From: Massilia sp. METH4
GTDB lineage: Bacteria; Pseudomonadota; Gammaproteobacteria; Burkholderiales; Burkholderiaceae_D
DNA length: 64,000 bases
Reading direction: 5' to 3'
NCBI RefSeq assembly: GCF_037094685.1
Contig: NZ_CP146614.1
Span: 2,852,001 to 2,916,000 of the forward strand
In this document: in pieces, positions 60,981 through 64,000 of the stretch
Numbering within the stretch: the first letter of the stretch is position 1
How the letters are laid out: the number at the start of each line of letters is the position of its first letter
Translations under genes and position numbers: made by a program
The notes under the pieces: model-generated
What the model saw: the letters and a program-made list of their open reading frames with translations, nothing else
Told to the model about the DNA's origin: nothing
The model's database searches: none

Positions 60981-62191
60981 TGGCTTTCCAGCTGCCATTC
61001 AAGTTCTCCGGCGGCGGATCGGTCACTCCGATCGATATCCGCGCGCGCCAGTCGCGCATGATGGAGTACGACAAGCCGCTGCTGTGGGTGATCATCCTGC
61101 TGCTGTTGACGGGAATGGTGATGGTGTATTCGGCATCGATCGCCTTGCCCGATTCGCGCAAGTACGCTTCGTACTCGAATTCGTATTTCCTGACGCGGCA
61201 GGCCACCTTCATCGCCATTTCGGCGGTGATGGCGCTGCTGGCGTTCCGCATTCCCATCGCCACCTGGCAGCGCTGGGCGCCTTACCTGTTCATCGGCACC
61301 TTGTTCCTGCTGGTGCTCGTGCTGATTCCCGGCATTGGCGTTGTCGTCAACGGCGGCCGGCGCTGGCTGTCGCTCAAGTTCTACAACCTGCAGCCTTCCG
61401 AGCTGATGAAGCTGTTCATCGTGCTGTACGCGGCCGACTACACGGTGCGCAAGCAGCAGTTCATGCACAAGCTGACAAAGGGCTTCATGCCGATGGCGAT
61501 CGCCGTCAGCGTGGTCGGCCTGCTGCTGCTGCTCGAGCCCGACCTGGGCGCCTTCGGCGTGATCGTCTGTATCGCCATGGGCATCCTGTTCCTGGGCGGC
61601 GTGAACGCGATCTGGTTCGGCGGCATCGCCGGCATGCTGGTCACGATCTTCGTGTCGATCATCGCGCTGTCGAAGTTCCGGCGCGACCGCTTCTTCGCCT
61701 ACCTGAATCCGTGGGAAGAAGAGAATGCCCTGAACAAGGCTTACCAGCTCACGCACTCGCTGATCGCCTTCGGCCGCGGCGAGATCTTCGGCGTGGGCCT
61801 GGGCGGCAGCGTGGAAAAGCTGCACTACCTGCCGGAAGCGCATACCGACTTCCTGCTGGCCGTGATCGGCGAGGAACTGGGCCTGATCGGCGTGCTGGTT
61901 GTCATCGGAATGTTCTACTGGATCGTTAAACGCGCTTTCGAGATCGGCCGCCAGGCGATCGCCATCGACCAGACCTTCGCCGGCCTCGTCGCCAAGGGCA
62001 TCGGTATCTGGATCGGCATCCAGACGTTCATCAACATGGGAGTGAATTTGGGCCTGTTGCCCACCAAGGGATTGACCTTGCCGCTGATGAGCTACGGCGG
62101 CACGGGTGTGCTCGTGAACTGCCTCGGCCTCGCGATCCTGCTGCGGATCGATTACGAGAACCGGGTCCTGATGCGGGGCGGACGAGTATGA
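60980..62191 (+). CDS. ftsW: Septal peptidoglycan glycosyltransferase FtsW
   Basis: This 403-residue SEDS protein has about ten helices and polymerises lipid II at the septum with FtsI. Typical motifs are [69 protein letters not shown] and [17 protein letters not shown]. It overlaps murD by one base and murG by four. Confidence 0.97.
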   Translation: MAFQLPFKFSGGGSVTPIDIRARQSRMMEYDKPLLWVIILLLLTGMVMVYSASIALPDSRKYASYSNSYFLTRQATFIAISAVMALLAFRIPIATWQRWAPYLFIGTLFLLVLVLIPGIGVVVNGGRRWLSLKFYNLQPSELMKLFIVLYAADYTVRKQQFMHKLTKGFMPMAIAVSVVGLLLLLEPDLGAFGVIVCIAMGILFLGGVNAIWFGGIAGMLVTIFVSIIALSKFRRDRFFAYLNPWEEENALNKAYQLTHSLIAFGRGEIFGVGLGGSVEKLHYLPEAHTDFLLAVIGEELGLIGVLVVIGMFYWIVKRAFEIGRQAIAIDQTFAGLVAKGIGIWIGIQTFINMGVNLGLLPTKGLTLPLMSYGGTGVLVNCLGLAILLRIDYENRVLMRGGRV

Positions 62192-63303
62192 ATATGCAAA
62201 CGACCGCGCAAGCTACCGCGCAAACGGGCGCGAAAATGAAGAGGCTCGTGATCATGGCGGCCGGCACGGGCGGCCACATCTTCCCCGGCCTCGCGATCGC
62301 GCAGACGATGCGCGCGCGCGGCTGGGAAGTGAGCTGGCTGGGCACGTCGCATGGCATGGAAGGCGACCTGGTGCCCAAGGCCGGGGTGATGATGGACGTG
62401 ATCCATTTCTCCGGCATGCGCGGCAAGGGCCTCGGCCACACGATTTCCGGCGCGTTCAAGATGCTCAAGGCGTTCCGGGACTGTTACGGGATACTGAAGC
62501 GCCGCAAGCCCGACGCCGTGCTGGGCATGGGCGGCTACGTGACGGTGCCCGGCGGGATGATGACGAAGCTGCGCAACGTGCCGCTGGTGCTCGTCAATGC
62601 CGACGCGGCGCTGCTGCTGTCGAACAAGACCCTGGCGCCGGTGGCCTCGAAAGTGTGCTTCGGCTTCCCGGCCGACTTCGGCCGCGCCGCCGGCAAGGCT
62701 GTCGTGACCGGCAACCCGGTGCGCAAGGAAATCCTCGACCTGCCGGCACCGGAGCAGCGCTTCGCCGGCCGCGAAGGCCCGCTGCGCGTGCTCGTCGTGG
62801 GTGGCAGCCTGGGTGCCAAGGCGCTGAACGATGCGCTGCCGGCCGCGCTGGCCCTGCTCCCGGCTGCCGAACGCCCCCTGGTGACGCACCAGTCGGGCAA
62901 GAAGAACATCGATGCCCTGCGCGCCGGCTACGCGCAGGCGGGCGTGCAGGCGAACGTGGTCGACTTCATCGACGACATGGCGGGCGCCTACGCGCAGGCC
63001 GACGTGGTGATCTGCCGCGCCGGCGCGATCACGGTTTCCGAACTGACGGCGGCCGGCGTTGCCAGCGTGCTGGTGCCGCTGGTGGCATCGACGACGAGCC
63101 ACCAGCGCGACAACGCGCAATGGATGGCGAAACAGAACGCGGCGATCCACCTGCCGCAGAGCGAACTGAGCGCGCAGAGCATGGCGGCGCTGCTGCAAAC
63201 GCTCACGCGCGAGCGCTGCCGTTCGATGGCGGTGGCGGCGCACGCGGTGGGCAAGCGCGACGCGAACGACGCGATCGCACAAGTACTCGAACAACTGGCA
63301 TAG
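62188..63303 (+). CDS. murG: Lipid II GlcNAc transferase MurG
   Basis: This 371-residue GT-B enzyme converts lipid I to lipid II. It shows [51 protein letters not shown] and the acceptor/UDP-GlcNAc site [23 protein letters not shown]. The ATG at 62188 is coupled to ftsW and gives a 16-residue Thr/Gln/Ala extension; the in-frame ATG at 62236 just before KRLVIMAAG is an alternative. Confidence 0.96.
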   Translation: MNMQTTAQATAQTGAKMKRLVIMAAGTGGHIFPGLAIAQTMRARGWEVSWLGTSHGMEGDLVPKAGVMMDVIHFSGMRGKGLGHTISGAFKMLKAFRDCYGILKRRKPDAVLGMGGYVTVPGGMMTKLRNVPLVLVNADAALLLSNKTLAPVASKVCFGFPADFGRAAGKAVVTGNPVRKEILDLPAPEQRFAGREGPLRVLVVGGSLGAKALNDALPAALALLPAAERPLVTHQSGKKNIDALRAGYAQAGVQANVVDFIDDMAGAYAQADVVICRAGAITVSELTAAGVASVLVPLVASTTSHQRDNAQWMAKQNAAIHLPQSELSAQSMAALLQTLTRERCRSMAVAAHAVGKRDANDAIAQVLEQLA

Positions 63304-63319
63304 ACGAACCAATATAACA

Positions 63320-64000
63320 ATGCAACACAAGGTAAAGAACATTCACTTCGTCGGCATCGGCGGCAGCGGCATGAGCGGCATCGCCGAGGTGCTGGTCACG
63401 CTCGGCTACAACGTCAGCGGCTCCGACCTGGGCAGCAATGCGGTCACCCAGCGCCTGGCGGACATGGGCGCAAAGGTATTCCAGGGCCACGCGGCCGAAT
63501 ACATCGGCGAAGCCGACGCGGTGGTCACGTCCACCGCTGTCGCCGCCGACAACCCGGAAGTGCTGGCCGCCCGCGCGAAAAAGATCCCGATCGTGCCGCG
63601 CGCCGTCATGCTGGGTGAGCTGATGCGCCTGAAGCGCGGCATCGCCATCGCCGGCACGCACGGCAAGACCACGACCACGTCGCTGGTCGCTTCCGTGCTG
63701 TACCAGGGCGGCCTCGATCCCACGTTCGTGATCGGCGGCCGGCTCACCGCGGCCGGCGCCAACGCCAAGCTGGGCTCGGGCGAGTACCTGGTGGCCGAGG
63801 CGGATGAATCGGACGCGTCGTTCCTGAACCTGGCGCCGATGATCGAGGTGATCACGAACATCGATGCCGACCACATGGACACCTACGAGCACGATTTCGA
63901 AAAGCTGAAACAGGCATTCGTGCACTTCACGCACCGCCTGCCGTTCTATGGCCGCGCCATGCTGTGCATCGACGATCCGCACGTGCGCAGCATCCTGCCG
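63320..64000 (+). CDS. murC: UDP-MurNAc:L-alanine ligase MurC, 5' part
   Basis: The gene starts at ATG 63320 and is open to the window end, so only about 227 residues are seen. [31 protein letters not shown] is the MurC N-terminal Rossmann domain, and [21 protein letters not shown] is the P-loop. [15 protein letters not shown] [18 protein letters not shown] also fits. MurC adds L-Ala first to UDP-MurNAc. The rest, and probably ddl, ftsQ, ftsA and ftsZ, lie beyond the window. Confidence 0.95.
   Translation, partial: MQHKVKNIHFVGIGGSGMSGIAEVLVTLGYNVSGSDLGSNAVTQRLADMGAKVFQGHAAEYIGEADAVVTSTAVAADNPEVLAARAKKIPIVPRAVMLGELMRLKRGIAIAGTHGKTTTTSLVASVLYQGGLDPTFVIGGRLTAAGANAKLGSGEYLVAEADESDASFLNLAPMIEVITNIDADHMDTYEHDFEKLKQAFVHFTHRLPFYGRAMLCIDDPHVRSILP

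Noticed and set aside
1..64000. tRNA genes, integrases or transposases
   Set aside because: None could be recognised on either strand; the only RNA gene supported is rnpB.

Overview
The window is high-GC, gene-dense DNA from a betaproteobacterium, most likely Burkholderiales and probably an Oxalobacteraceae member of the Massilia/Duganella/Janthinobacterium kind. This is an inference from the Burkholderiales-type porin, the ftsY-ftsE-ftsX-rpoH order, a complete division/cell-wall (dcw) cluster, and small palindromic GGTGACAGGCACC-type repeats. No plasmid, phage or insertion sequence is evident.

Region 1 (about 1-11000) is a tellurium-resistance-like (Ter) stress locus. A divergent NhaR-like LysR regulator faces a terD-family pair. 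Five tightly overlapped genes follow: Ter-type ATP-grasp, phosphoribosyltransferase-TRSP, HAD hydrolase, StiP/PRTase-PELOTA and a CitE-like C-C lyase. Then come a TerC-superfamily membrane protein and a second terD-family pair with an AIM24-like gene between its members. The five central genes are the set proposed in published comparative genomics to make a nucleoside-like metabolite linked to Ter proteins. Here the module is bracketed by a duplicated cassette of leader hairpin, terD-like gene, second TerD-domain gene and terminator. A 38-bp promoter-like motif is shared by the first terD gene and the terC-like gene.

Region 2 (11000-22800) holds a Fur-box-controlled Tat-exported esterase and a Fur-box-controlled TonB siderophore receptor. 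Between them lie an ABC exporter with a permease-CPBP fusion, signal peptidase I, and an ArsR regulator divergent from an aberrant cytochrome P450 plus an ABM-fold protein. Gamma-glutamyltranspeptidase and a small lipoprotein follow.

Region 3 (22800-37300) contains an orphan beta-propeller histidine kinase whose signal peptide appears frame-shifted away, rpoH with a CIRCE element inside its promoter, ftsX, ftsE and ftsY. It then has a CarH/LitR-like B12 photoreceptor regulator, an AEC transporter, a TauD-like dioxygenase, a chemoreceptor, a porin and a small exported protein. Region 4 (37300-41050) has a ThDP enzyme, RNase P RNA and glpK.

Region 5 (41050-51080) is a partial type VI secretion island (tssE, tssF, tssG, vgrG) with a Tle3-type lipase effector, a DUF2875/Tla3-type lipoprotein and a PAAR protein. 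The sheath, baseplate TssK and membrane-complex genes are absent. Region 6 (51700-64000) is the dcw cluster mraZ-rsmH-ftsL-ftsI-murE-murF-mraY-murD-ftsW-murG-murC. murC runs off the window end, and a promoter with a five-unit MraZ operator array precedes mraZ.

Palindromic repeat arrays at 13-194, 10877-10947, 22892-22992 and 25734-25832 use different arm sequences. Three of the four share a roughly 40-bp period and an AATGTTTC-like spacer. Most work came from translated sequence, motif reading and neighbourhood; no database search was possible.
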